This document shows, piece after piece, positions 13,562-21,702 of a stretch of 64,000 nucleotides of DNA. The translations under genes were made by a program, and so were the position numbers. The stretch covers positions 1 through 64,000 of the forward strand of contig CALUJN010000079.1 of assembly GCA_944320985.1 (NCBI GenBank), given 5' to 3'. Each line of letters begins with the position of its first letter. Position 1 is the stretch's first letter. Origin of the DNA: an uncultured Alistipes sp. (GTDB lineage: Bacteria; Bacteroidota; Bacteroidia; Bacteroidales; Rikenellaceae). The notes beneath the pieces were generated by a model. The model was not told where the DNA came from. It saw nothing but the letters and a program-made list of their open reading frames with translations, and searched no databases.

Positions 13562-15268
13562 TCAATAATTATCGTTTTGTCCAAGATTCGGATTCGACAA
13601 TACCTCGTCTGCCGGAATCGGCCAAAGATACTGCCTGGAGGCGTCGAACATTCTCTGAGATGCGATGTCGAGCAAGCCGGCCTTATACAGCGGGGAGAGG
13701 TCGGGGAATCCGTTTTCGTCCACTTCTATCTTGCAGTCGGCGTCCGCGGAGAAGAACCATTTTCCGGGATTCACGACCTTTTCAATCAGGGCATCCTTAG
13801 TGAGCAGTTTGTAATAGGGAGTATTGAAAACCTTCTCGGCCAATCTCCATCGTATGAGGTCTATGTATCTGTTTCCCTCAAAGGCGAGTTCCATTCGTCG
13901 TTCTATTCTGACCGCTTTTCTCAACTCATTCTGATCGGTTGTTGTCACCGCCGGATAGCTGTCCGTTTCGGTATAGTCGACGCCATAGGCCCGCGCGCGG
14001 ACCATGTTGATTGCATCCAATACGGATTGGTCGATCTCTCCGGCCTCGATTTTCGCCTCGGCATAGGTAAGCAGGACCTCCGCATATCGGATATATATCA
14101 GGTCAGCTTCGACCTCAAAGGTTCCGTTGTTCACCCAGGTTTCATCGACCCCTTTTTTCAGGACAAGTCCGGTATAGGAGGCATACTTGTCTCCGCCGAA
14201 ACAGTCTTTGTTCGTGATTTCGCCTCCATGGACCTTGCTGTATACCTTCGTAACCAGGGGATTCGGGTCATATATGACACTGAGGTGCTCGGTTTCGAAC
14301 TCGACGATCGTAGCCGTGCATCTGGGATCCCTGTTTTCGAACGGTTTGTTGGGATTGAACAGCGGAGACTCGTCGATAGGCAGACCGTCCGTGCATAAAT
14401 AGGAGCACAGCAGCTCCAGGGATGGGAACGAAGAGGCATATCCGCCTCTGTTTCTGGTGACAAAACCTTTGATGGATCCGGTATCCCTGTAGAGGAATCC
14501 GTATTCGATTGATCCGGGGAATACGAGGATGCTTTCTACCGAATTCCGGGTTTTCGAGAGGAACAATTCCGAGTAATCGGGATACAATTCATATACATTG
14601 AGATCCATACAGGCCTTGGCGGCCTTGTAAGCGATCTCCCAGTCCCCGTTGTATAGCGCATATCTGGCCTTGAGAGCATAAACGACCCCTTTGTTGGCCC
14701 GGTTTTCGGTCTCTTTGGGCAAGACTTCGGCCGCGATGTCAAAATCTCTGTATACATTTTCCAGTATGGTCTCCTTGTCGGTTCTTCCGATGTGTTTTGC
14801 CTCTTCGATGGAGAGCGGGGTCTCCGTGTATACGACATCCCCGAAATAGGTCACGAGCATGGCATATTCTGCCGCTCGGACAAAGAGGGCCTCGGCTATA
14901 TAAAGATCGATTTTGTCCTGAGGGATTTCCGAATTTTCGTTATGCTGCAGATTGTATATGATCGTATTGGCTCTTGCGATGGCTTTATAGCAGTTGGACC
15001 ATCGGGTGGCGACATCGCTGTTCTGGCTGTTCAACGTCCCACCGGTCATGGGCCCGGCCGTATTTCTCGTCTGGACGTCATCCGTCCAACTGAGGGCGTC
15101 CACATCCCAAAACTCCTCTCTATAGAGATTCTTCAGCGACATTTCCACCTCCTCTTCCGTAGAATACCAGGAGTCGCTGGATCCGGTGTAGAGCGGGAAT
15201 CTGTCGAGTTTATAGCAGGAGGCAAGCCCCACAGCCATCAGCAGTGAAAATAATATCCGCGATTTCAT
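13562..15268 (-). CDS. SusD/RagB-family nutrient-binding lipoprotein
   Basis: Outer-membrane lipoprotein that caps the SusC porin and binds the glycan at the cell surface. The signal peptide ends in GLASC (Cys18). SusD features are the N-terminal DRFPLYTGSSDSWYSTEEEV region, tetratricopeptide-like helices (VRAAEYAMLVTYFGDV; KARYALYNGDWEIAYKAAKA) and the C-terminal RYAEVLLTYAEAKIEAG and RRMELAFEGNRYIDLIRW motifs, ending YLWPIPADEVLSNPNLGQN. Length 568 is normal. It follows susC by 11 nt and precedes the GH30-like gene by 5 nt, so the genes are co-transcribed. It is intact, unlike several genes elsewhere in the window. Confidence 0.96.
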   Translation of the reverse strand: MKSRILFSLLMAVGLASCYKLDRFPLYTGSSDSWYSTEEEVEMSLKNLYREEFWDVDALSWTDDVQTRNTAGPMTGGTLNSQNSDVATRWSNCYKAIARANTIIYNLQHNENSEIPQDKIDLYIAEALFVRAAEYAMLVTYFGDVVYTETPLSIEEAKHIGRTDKETILENVYRDFDIAAEVLPKETENRANKGVVYALKARYALYNGDWEIAYKAAKACMDLNVYELYPDYSELFLSKTRNSVESILVFPGSIEYGFLYRDTGSIKGFVTRNRGGYASSFPSLELLCSYLCTDGLPIDESPLFNPNKPFENRDPRCTATIVEFETEHLSVIYDPNPLVTKVYSKVHGGEITNKDCFGGDKYASYTGLVLKKGVDETWVNNGTFEVEADLIYIRYAEVLLTYAEAKIEAGEIDQSVLDAINMVRARAYGVDYTETDSYPAVTTTDQNELRKAVRIERRMELAFEGNRYIDLIRWRLAEKVFNTPYYKLLTKDALIEKVVNPGKWFFSADADCKIEVDENGFPDLSPLYKAGLLDIASQRMFDASRQYLWPIPADEVLSNPNLGQNDNY

Positions 15269-15279
15269 AAATATTCGTC

Positions 15280-18200
15280 TTAAAAGTTAATATTGGCACC
15301 GAGATTTACCGATTTCATGATGGGATAGCCATTTGACGCCATTTCAGGATCCCAGCCGTCTGGGAATTTGCTGAAGCAGAAGAAGTCATTCAGACTCACG
15401 TAGACTCTTACTTTATTCAGCTTGATCTTGCTTATCAGGGACTCGGGCAGGGAGTATCCGATGGTTATGTTCTTGACACGGAGGTAAGCCCCGTTGAAAA
15501 GCCAGAAATCGGACATGGCATAATTGCTGCTGCTGTTTGCTCTGGTCAATCTGGGGTATTCAGCGGCAAGGTTCTGTTCGGGAGAGTTGTAGTTGCTCCA
15601 GTATTTGCCGTCTATTATTGCCGGGATGTTACCCCAGTCAGACCGGAGCGGAGCCACCATTTCGGTAGTTTTTCTCACCCATTGTTTTCCGATACCCTGC
15701 AGAACGAGCTGGAAATCGATCCCCTTCCAGTCCATGCTGATGTTTGCCCCGTATTCGAATCTGGGGAGCGATCCGCCCAGGAACGTTCTGTCGTATTCGG
15801 GAGATATGATTCCGTCGGGTTTTCCGTCCGGGCCGCTGATGTCCTTGTACTTTATGTCTCCGGGCTGGGTATTGGCATTCAGCGTCGGCGAGGCTTCCAC
15901 CTCTTCATAGGTCTGGAATATTCCTTCCGAGACATATCCATACCATTCGTTGTATTCGCTACGCATCATTTTCACCTGTTCGCCGAGAAACTGTGACCCG
16001 GCCATATAACCCATTTTGGTTTTGGAGTCGGAGAGGTTGAACGAGACCGAATAGTTCAGGTCGCCAATGTGATCTCTCCAGTTAACCTCGAATTCATATC
16101 CTGTCGTCAGCATCTTGGCGGCATTCTGCACGGGGTCCGAGAAACCGACATAGGCCGGAATCTTTACATTGAGCAGCATGTCGGTGGTGAACTTTCTGTA
16201 GTAATCGGCCGTGAACTGGAGCCTGTTGTCGAATAGCGCAAGATCGACCGCGACATCGAAGGTTTTCGTGGTTTCCCAGGTAATATCCCGCACCGCGTAT
16301 TGATTTTGCGCGGCCGTTATGTCCGGTTTCACCGTATCCCCGTAATAGAACAGGGCGGTAGGGTATGTCATTACGGAGATATAGGGATAATACTCTCTCA
16401 TGATATCACCATTGGAGTTTACGACCTTCAGCCTTTCGTTACCCAACACACCATATGCGGCCCTGAGTTTCAGGAACGAGACGGTCGGGACATTGTTCTT
16501 GAAAAAGGGCTCCTCGGAAATCACCCATCCTGCAGAAACCGAGGGAAAGAATCCCCATCGATTTCCCTTTGCGAATCGGGAAGAACCGTCGTATCTCATA
16601 TTGGCCTGTACCAGATACTTGTTCTTGTAGTTGTACATGATGCGTCCGAAGAGAGAGTTCAGGGCGGATTCATAGGCATTTCCGCCGGACGAGAGAGCAT
16701 CCTTGGGTGCCCGGTCCATATAGGGGAACGAAGAGATTTCGAAATTGTCACCCGAAACATTCAACGATTCAACAAACGTATAGTTCTCCTCATATCCGGC
16801 CGTAAGATTCAGGTTGTGATCACCGAATGATTTGCTGTAGTTTGCAAAAAACTGGAGGTTGTTGAAGAAGCTGTCGCCTCTGACCTCATACAGCGAGGTT
16901 GCGGCATGTCCGTTTATCGTACCCAGGAGGGTCGAAGGCGAATCCGCGGCGTAGTATTCGATTTTCTTAGTGAACTTCTTTGTTTTGTCGAAATTGTAGG
17001 TAGGTGCGACTATAGCCGTGATCTTGAGGCCCTCAAGAGGGGTAATATCCAGAGCGATCTTGCCCGAAACCCTGTTGTACCAGTCCTGTTTGTTGCCGCC
17101 GTACAGCATGGCGGCATAGGGGTTCTCTCCGGACTTTCCTTCGGCAATTCTGCCGTCCTGCCATACCGCAGGATAGACGGCCGGGGCGAGGCGCATGCTG
17201 TTGATCGGAGACGAAACGGGGTTTACCGTACGATTGTGTCTGAAATTCAGGTCGGCAGAAGCCGATATCCACTTGTTGAATTTGATATCGTTGTTCAATC
17301 TGACGGTAAGGCGCTGATAGCTTCTGTTGACATGGAGTCCGTCGATGTCGTCATATGCTATGCTTGCCTTGGTTCTTACTTTTCCGAATCCACCCGAGAT
17401 CGACAGGATGTGTTTCTGATGCGTGGAATATTTATTCATGATCAGCTCCTGCCAGTCCGTATTCGGATAGAGGTCTGGATTTTCCGCATTCAGCTGCCAG
17501 TAATCTTCGATGGTCTGTTTGGGATAGGTGGGGTATTCGTTTCCGATGTTTCCCGCATCATTCCATCTGAGCTCATTGGTCATCTCCATAAAGCGGATGA
17601 CATCCACATATTCCGGGTTGTCTGTCGGGATATCGATACCGTATTCGTAAATGTAATCGACATTCACATTGTCGGAGGCTCCTCTTTTTGTCGTGACAAG
17701 GATTACTCCGGCCGCGGCTCTGGCCCCGTAGATTGCAGCCGAGGCGGCATCTTTCAGGACCGAAATGCTTTCGACATCGTTGGGGTTTACGTCATTCAGC
17801 CCGCCACCCGGCACGCCGTCGATCAGCACCAGCGGATCGCTGTTTCCAATGGTCGTTATACCTCTCACTTTAATTGTCCCGGCGGCTCCGGGGGCACCGT
17901 TTGTTCTGGATAACGTAACACCTGGGAGGAGCCCCTGGAGGGAAGTTGAGAGCATCTGGTTGTTCCGGCTAGCTATTCTGTCGCCCTTGACGGCACTTAC
18001 CGCACCGGTAAGATCGGCCTTTTTTACCGATCCATATCCGATGACGACGGTTTCGTCGATCATGAACGAATCCTCTTCGAGAATTACATCAATCCGGCTT
18101 CTTCCCGCGGATGTTACGCGTTGTGAGACATATCCGAGGCAGGATAATTCGATCGTGTCGTCATCTGCCACCTTGATTTCGAGACGTCCGTTCCCGTCGC

Positions 18201-18375
18201 TGACGGCTCCTGTTCCGGAACTTTTTACGAAAGCCGTCACACCTGCAACCGGTTGTTGGGAATTATCTGTGAGCTGAATCACCACAGTCTTTTTATCTGC
18301 AGGATTTTCTGCCTTGAGATCTGCATTCATGCCCATCAGTATGAGACTGATAAACATCAGAGACAATTTATACAT
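15280..18375 (-). CDS. SusC/RagA-family TonB-dependent outer-membrane transporter
   Basis: TonB-driven importer of glycan fragments across the outer membrane. A signal peptide (about 1-22) precedes a carboxypeptidase-like regulatory domain (about 28-105, VVIQLTDNSQQPVAGVTAF). Next come the TonB-box region (VVIGYGSVKKADLTGAV), a plug domain (SLQGLLPGVTLSR; IRGITTIG-like KVRGITTIGNSDPLVLIDG; VESISVLKDAASAAIYGARA) and a 22-strand barrel ending NLGANINF. At 1031 residues it is complete and in one frame. Its start lies 20 nt after the stop of the 302-residue fimbrillin-like gene. It has no STN domain, which fits control by the HTCS instead of a sigma/anti-sigma pair. Confidence 0.96.
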   Translation of the reverse strand: MYKLSLMFISLILMGMNADLKAENPADKKTVVIQLTDNSQQPVAGVTAFVKSSGTGAVSDGNGRLEIKVADDDTIELSCLGYVSQRVTSAGRSRIDVILEEDSFMIDETVVIGYGSVKKADLTGAVSAVKGDRIASRNNQMLSTSLQGLLPGVTLSRTNGAPGAAGTIKVRGITTIGNSDPLVLIDGVPGGGLNDVNPNDVESISVLKDAASAAIYGARAAAGVILVTTKRGASDNVNVDYIYEYGIDIPTDNPEYVDVIRFMEMTNELRWNDAGNIGNEYPTYPKQTIEDYWQLNAENPDLYPNTDWQELIMNKYSTHQKHILSISGGFGKVRTKASIAYDDIDGLHVNRSYQRLTVRLNNDIKFNKWISASADLNFRHNRTVNPVSSPINSMRLAPAVYPAVWQDGRIAEGKSGENPYAAMLYGGNKQDWYNRVSGKIALDITPLEGLKITAIVAPTYNFDKTKKFTKKIEYYAADSPSTLLGTINGHAATSLYEVRGDSFFNNLQFFANYSKSFGDHNLNLTAGYEENYTFVESLNVSGDNFEISSFPYMDRAPKDALSSGGNAYESALNSLFGRIMYNYKNKYLVQANMRYDGSSRFAKGNRWGFFPSVSAGWVISEEPFFKNNVPTVSFLKLRAAYGVLGNERLKVVNSNGDIMREYYPYISVMTYPTALFYYGDTVKPDITAAQNQYAVRDITWETTKTFDVAVDLALFDNRLQFTADYYRKFTTDMLLNVKIPAYVGFSDPVQNAAKMLTTGYEFEVNWRDHIGDLNYSVSFNLSDSKTKMGYMAGSQFLGEQVKMMRSEYNEWYGYVSEGIFQTYEEVEASPTLNANTQPGDIKYKDISGPDGKPDGIISPEYDRTFLGGSLPRFEYGANISMDWKGIDFQLVLQGIGKQWVRKTTEMVAPLRSDWGNIPAIIDGKYWSNYNSPEQNLAAEYPRLTRANSSSNYAMSDFWLFNGAYLRVKNITIGYSLPESLISKIKLNKVRVYVSLNDFFCFSKFPDGWDPEMASNGYPIMKSVNLGANINF

Positions 18376-18395
18376 AAGCTAAGGTTATTAAATTA

Positions 18396-19304
18396 TCAGT
18401 TTATCACTCCATTTTCTTCATCAATCACCCAGTCTTTGATTCCTCCGGGCGTTATTTCTATCCCTTTTGGAGAGACTAACACCTCGAAGAGGTATATTTT
18501 TCCGGACTGGAATTTGATATCGGCAGGGATTTCATAGGAATAATCGATCTCGGGAGCCGTAACGGTTATTTTTCTGCCGTTTGTATCGTTTGTCGTGGGG
18601 ATGACAAACGCGGTAGCCGTATCCCCGACTCTGTTGATACTCAATGTTCCGGATGAAGACGCATCAATTGCGCCTTGAGTCAGCGAAAAGTCCGACTCGA
18701 GGTTCACCTTGTGCAGCATTATTTCGGCCTCGGACAACTCCTCCTCGGACAGTCCGCCACTGTATTCAAACTTCAGCTGGATTGCGGCGACAGCCGGGAC
18801 AAACTTGAGCAGCACGGCGGACGTAGTCTTGTATTTTCCTTTTGCGTTGTTACTTATCAGCAGGTCGTAGTCATCAACCTTACTCTGGTCCGATACGTCC
18901 AGATGGAACAAGTAGTCCTCCTTGAGCTGTTCGTCGTAAGGGGCATATGCCAGAAAATCGACCTTTGTTGCGCCGGGCATGAATGTCATGTTCTGGGACG
19001 GGTCTCCCGGAGCAAGTGCCCCGTTCTCCTTCGCGATAAATTTTCTGTTGGCGTATGAAGCCAGGATATTTTCCGGAGCCAGTTCCGTCCCATTCGTATT
19101 CATGAATACCCCGACCGCCGTTCCTTTATCCAGGAGGTCATCGGAGGTCTGTCCGTTTACATACCTCAGCAGGGAGGAGGAGAAGGTAACATTCACCACT
19201 TTTTCTTCGGTATCCTCCCCGTCACCTTCATACAGATTTTCGCAGGCCCCGCACAGGACGGCCGCAACGGCAAGGAGCATGTAGGTTATATATTTTGTTT
19301 TCAT
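18396..19304 (-). CDS. Fimbrillin-like (Mfa_like_1) surface lipoprotein
   Basis: Lipoprotein with signal peptide ending CGAC (Cys21). The body resembles Bacteroidales fimbrillin/Mfa-like proteins: residues KVVNVTFSSSLLRYV, GTAVGVFMNTNGTELA, NMTFMPGATKVDFLAYAPYDEQL and KITVTAPEIDYSYEIPADIKFQSGKIYLFEVLV form the usual two-sheet pattern with a pseudo-periodic Tyr-Pro-Tyr segment. Its ATG overlaps the stop of the upstream 633-residue gene by 4 nt (ATGA), implying translational coupling, and susC follows 20 nt later. In a PUL the slot next to SusC/SusD is normally filled by SusE/SusF-type glycan-binding proteins. I infer that this protein fills that role using a fimbrillin scaffold. A true fimbrial subunit is possible but no fimbrial assembly genes are nearby. 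Confidence 0.75.
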   Translation of the reverse strand: MKTKYITYMLLAVAAVLCGACENLYEGDGEDTEEKVVNVTFSSSLLRYVNGQTSDDLLDKGTAVGVFMNTNGTELAPENILASYANRKFIAKENGALAPGDPSQNMTFMPGATKVDFLAYAPYDEQLKEDYLFHLDVSDQSKVDDYDLLISNNAKGKYKTTSAVLLKFVPAVAAIQLKFEYSGGLSEEELSEAEIMLHKVNLESDFSLTQGAIDASSSGTLSINRVGDTATAFVIPTTNDTNGRKITVTAPEIDYSYEIPADIKFQSGKIYLFEVLVSPKGIEITPGGIKDWVIDEENGVIN

Positions 19305-21202
19305 AATCCCGAGTTATCTTGTTTTACACATCTGACGTTCATACCGCTGGCTATTCCGTAGTTGTTTTCAGCCGCTTTTTTGCCCGAGAAACCGATCTGC
19401 AGGATCTTGGCCTTTTTATTCGAAGTGTCGTAATGCCCGTTCCATAACATGGCTATGGCCGTATTGTCCACTTTGTTCTCTTTGAAATTGATTCTTCCGC
19501 TTAACGGATAATATCCGAAATCGGTCCATTCCAGGCCATAATTGACTCCGGACTCCGAAATGCCGTTTCCGGATACAGCCGACAGTTGAGCCCATGCAAA
19601 AGTGCCGTTCTTGTATACAGGGATCATCCAACCTTCCGGACAAGGATCGTATATGGATTTCTGGGGTGCGGCGGATGTGGCCCACAACTCGGAGCTGTAC
19701 TCTCCGGTCTGATAATACCAGTCGTTGACGCCCGATGGACTGGAAATGAATACAAGCGGATTTTCGATGGAATTTACCAGATTGGTTTTGATATCCGTTG
19801 TGGGGGTTCCCGTATATTCCGTCTGTTGCAGAGTGACCCGGAGTTCGGTCCCGTCCAGGGAATACACCGGTGCGATTTCGTTTTTGGCATTGACGGTCAA
19901 AGACATCGGTTTGGGGAACGGGTCTTTTCTTCCCCACTGATAATAGAGACCGAGATTATCTATGGTTTTCAGTTCACCTGTCGAACCCAGGTTTCTGTCC
20001 ATAAAGATATAATCTGTAATACCGTCTCCGTTATTGTCATATTCAAACAGGCCATTGCCTTCCGATGCCGTATCCGGATCGTAATCGGTAATCCAGAGAT
20101 GCCAGCTCCATCTTACCGCTCCATCCTCTTTCAGAGCGATGACGGCATTTCCGACCATTCCGGCAGCTACCGCCACCGAAATTTTTGCCGTCCGCCCCTC
20201 TCCCTCCAGCGATACGGATTCAATCAGATTGACTCTGTCCTGCCAGATGAGTTCGGCGCTGAGCGCACCTTCGAATGTCACACTCTTCGCCTGGAGTTCG
20301 GGAACCTGCTTCCAGATTTCGAACGCCTTCACCACGGGAATCTCCAACGTGGTTCCCGGGGCCACGATGTAGCAGTTCGGCAGGGCGGACAGATCTACAG
20401 CAGTATTCGTGAGATTGAAAGCTCTTCCGTATCCCGGTTTCAAGTCGAGGGCGCTGGACAGAAGGTAATTTGCGGTGTGTATTCCAGTCTTGATTGTAAA
20501 CAGCTCCTTGATATCTATATGTTGGGAGGGCAGGAAGACTGCATATCGACTGTTTCCGATTCTGCTCATTTCAATATCGTGGGGTTCCTCTTGAATGACC
20601 AACCTTTGGGCGTCTTCGGGCTGGGACAAGTCGAGCTGGGCCGAGGTGAATACATCGAGCATGGTCACACCGGACGACTGTCCGTCAATATCTACGATCA
20701 CCACGCCTAACTCGTGACTGAACGACAGATTGACTCTGCTTTCGGAGCAATCGATGCATTTTGCAGACATCAGATCCACGGAGTTGACCGCAGCGTCGTA
20801 TTGCAAAGAGGTTGGATCGGCCTCCTCACGATAGGGATAATATGCATAAAAATCCAGAAGTTCCCCATTGCCCGGGTATAGCAGGGGCATTCCCTGACAT
20901 ACCCATTTTCCATCCGTCATTCTGAATTTCACATTATCCGCATAGTTTCCCGAAGGTTTCAGCACCCCTTCGGTCTCTGCGCCGTGCGACACGGCAAAGA
21001 CTCCGATTTCGTCCCCGTTTTCAAAAAGGCATTTGAAATCCTCGGTCATGGCGACTCTTGACTTCGGGGAGATCATACAGTTAAGACTGACCGTTCCGTG
21101 ATTGTCCACACAATCGCCGGAAGACACTTCGTCATTCATCTTGTCGCAGGAATAAAATAGGCACAACAAGAAGAAAAGACTTTTTGATACCTTATTTTTC
21201 AT
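19301..21202 (-). CDS. Fimbrillin-like / FISUMP-domain surface lipoprotein
   Basis: Two-part lipoprotein; the signal peptide ends in LFYSC (Cys19). Residues about 35-270 repeat the fimbrillin-like pattern of the following gene (GDEIGVFAVSHGAE, LLDFYAYYPYREEADP, RVNLSFSHELGVVIVDI). A bridging beta domain (about 280-375) follows. The last 250 residues carry a C-terminal module of the Fibrobacter major-paralogous (FISUMP) type: DYIFMDRNLGSTGELKT, GLYYQWGRKDPFP, DPCPEGWMIPVYKNG and YGIASGMNVRCVKQDN. Such modules are usually cell-surface adhesion or binding domains. It is the first gene of the PUL operon and overlaps the next gene by 4 nt. It is inferred to be a surface glycan-binding protein. Confidence 0.72.
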   Translation of the reverse strand: MKNKVSKSLFFLLCLFYSCDKMNDEVSSGDCVDNHGTVSLNCMISPKSRVAMTEDFKCLFENGDEIGVFAVSHGAETEGVLKPSGNYADNVKFRMTDGKWVCQGMPLLYPGNGELLDFYAYYPYREEADPTSLQYDAAVNSVDLMSAKCIDCSESRVNLSFSHELGVVIVDIDGQSSGVTMLDVFTSAQLDLSQPEDAQRLVIQEEPHDIEMSRIGNSRYAVFLPSQHIDIKELFTIKTGIHTANYLLSSALDLKPGYGRAFNLTNTAVDLSALPNCYIVAPGTTLEIPVVKAFEIWKQVPELQAKSVTFEGALSAELIWQDRVNLIESVSLEGEGRTAKISVAVAAGMVGNAVIALKEDGAVRWSWHLWITDYDPDTASEGNGLFEYDNNGDGITDYIFMDRNLGSTGELKTIDNLGLYYQWGRKDPFPKPMSLTVNAKNEIAPVYSLDGTELRVTLQQTEYTGTPTTDIKTNLVNSIENPLVFISSPSGVNDWYYQTGEYSSELWATSAAPQKSIYDPCPEGWMIPVYKNGTFAWAQLSAVSGNGISESGVNYGLEWTDFGYYPLSGRINFKENKVDNTAIAMLWNGHYDTSNKKAKILQIGFSGKKAAENNYGIASGMNVRCVKQDNSGL

Positions 21203-21702
21203 CTTATTAGAATTATGTAGTTAGGGTTGATTCAAGCAAGAGATTAGGACTAATATTAGGCAATCCAAGGTTTGACAATTGGTGGGAGGCAAAGTAATTG
21301 CTGATTCCGGAATATTATGAATAAATGTGTGTTATTGTTAATACAAATGTACCTGAAATTAACTTCCTGCATGGCATAAATCCAGTTCAGAAAAGTAGTG
21401 AAAAGGGCTCAATAAACACATATAGTGATCATATTAGGACTATATTAACAATTCAAAAACAGAGAAGTTAATATGACTATGGATTTGTGTCACCTTTATC
21501 TCAATATTACGATCCAATGATGAAGACCGAACCTTTCTATTTAAGTAAAATTTTGATCTCCTTGCCGATCACGACATCTCTTCAAAAACATCATTACGAG
21601 TTGTTGAGATTACAACTAGTCAGACCGTCTATACGTATAAAAGTCGTATTTTTACATCAGAGGTTCGATCGCAAATAACATAACCCTTCTTTCATATCCA
21701 GT
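21203..21702. other. Intergenic region with probable PUL promoter
   Basis: AT-rich 500-bp gap between the first PUL gene and the stop of a GH2 gene. On the minus strand, 21344-21351 reads TACATTTG, a match to the Bacteroidetes -7 box, about 140 nt before the first start codon. No good -33 box lies at the expected distance, which is common for promoters that depend on an activator such as an HTCS. I see no coding frame or RNA gene in the remaining part (about 21400-21700). Confidence 0.4.
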
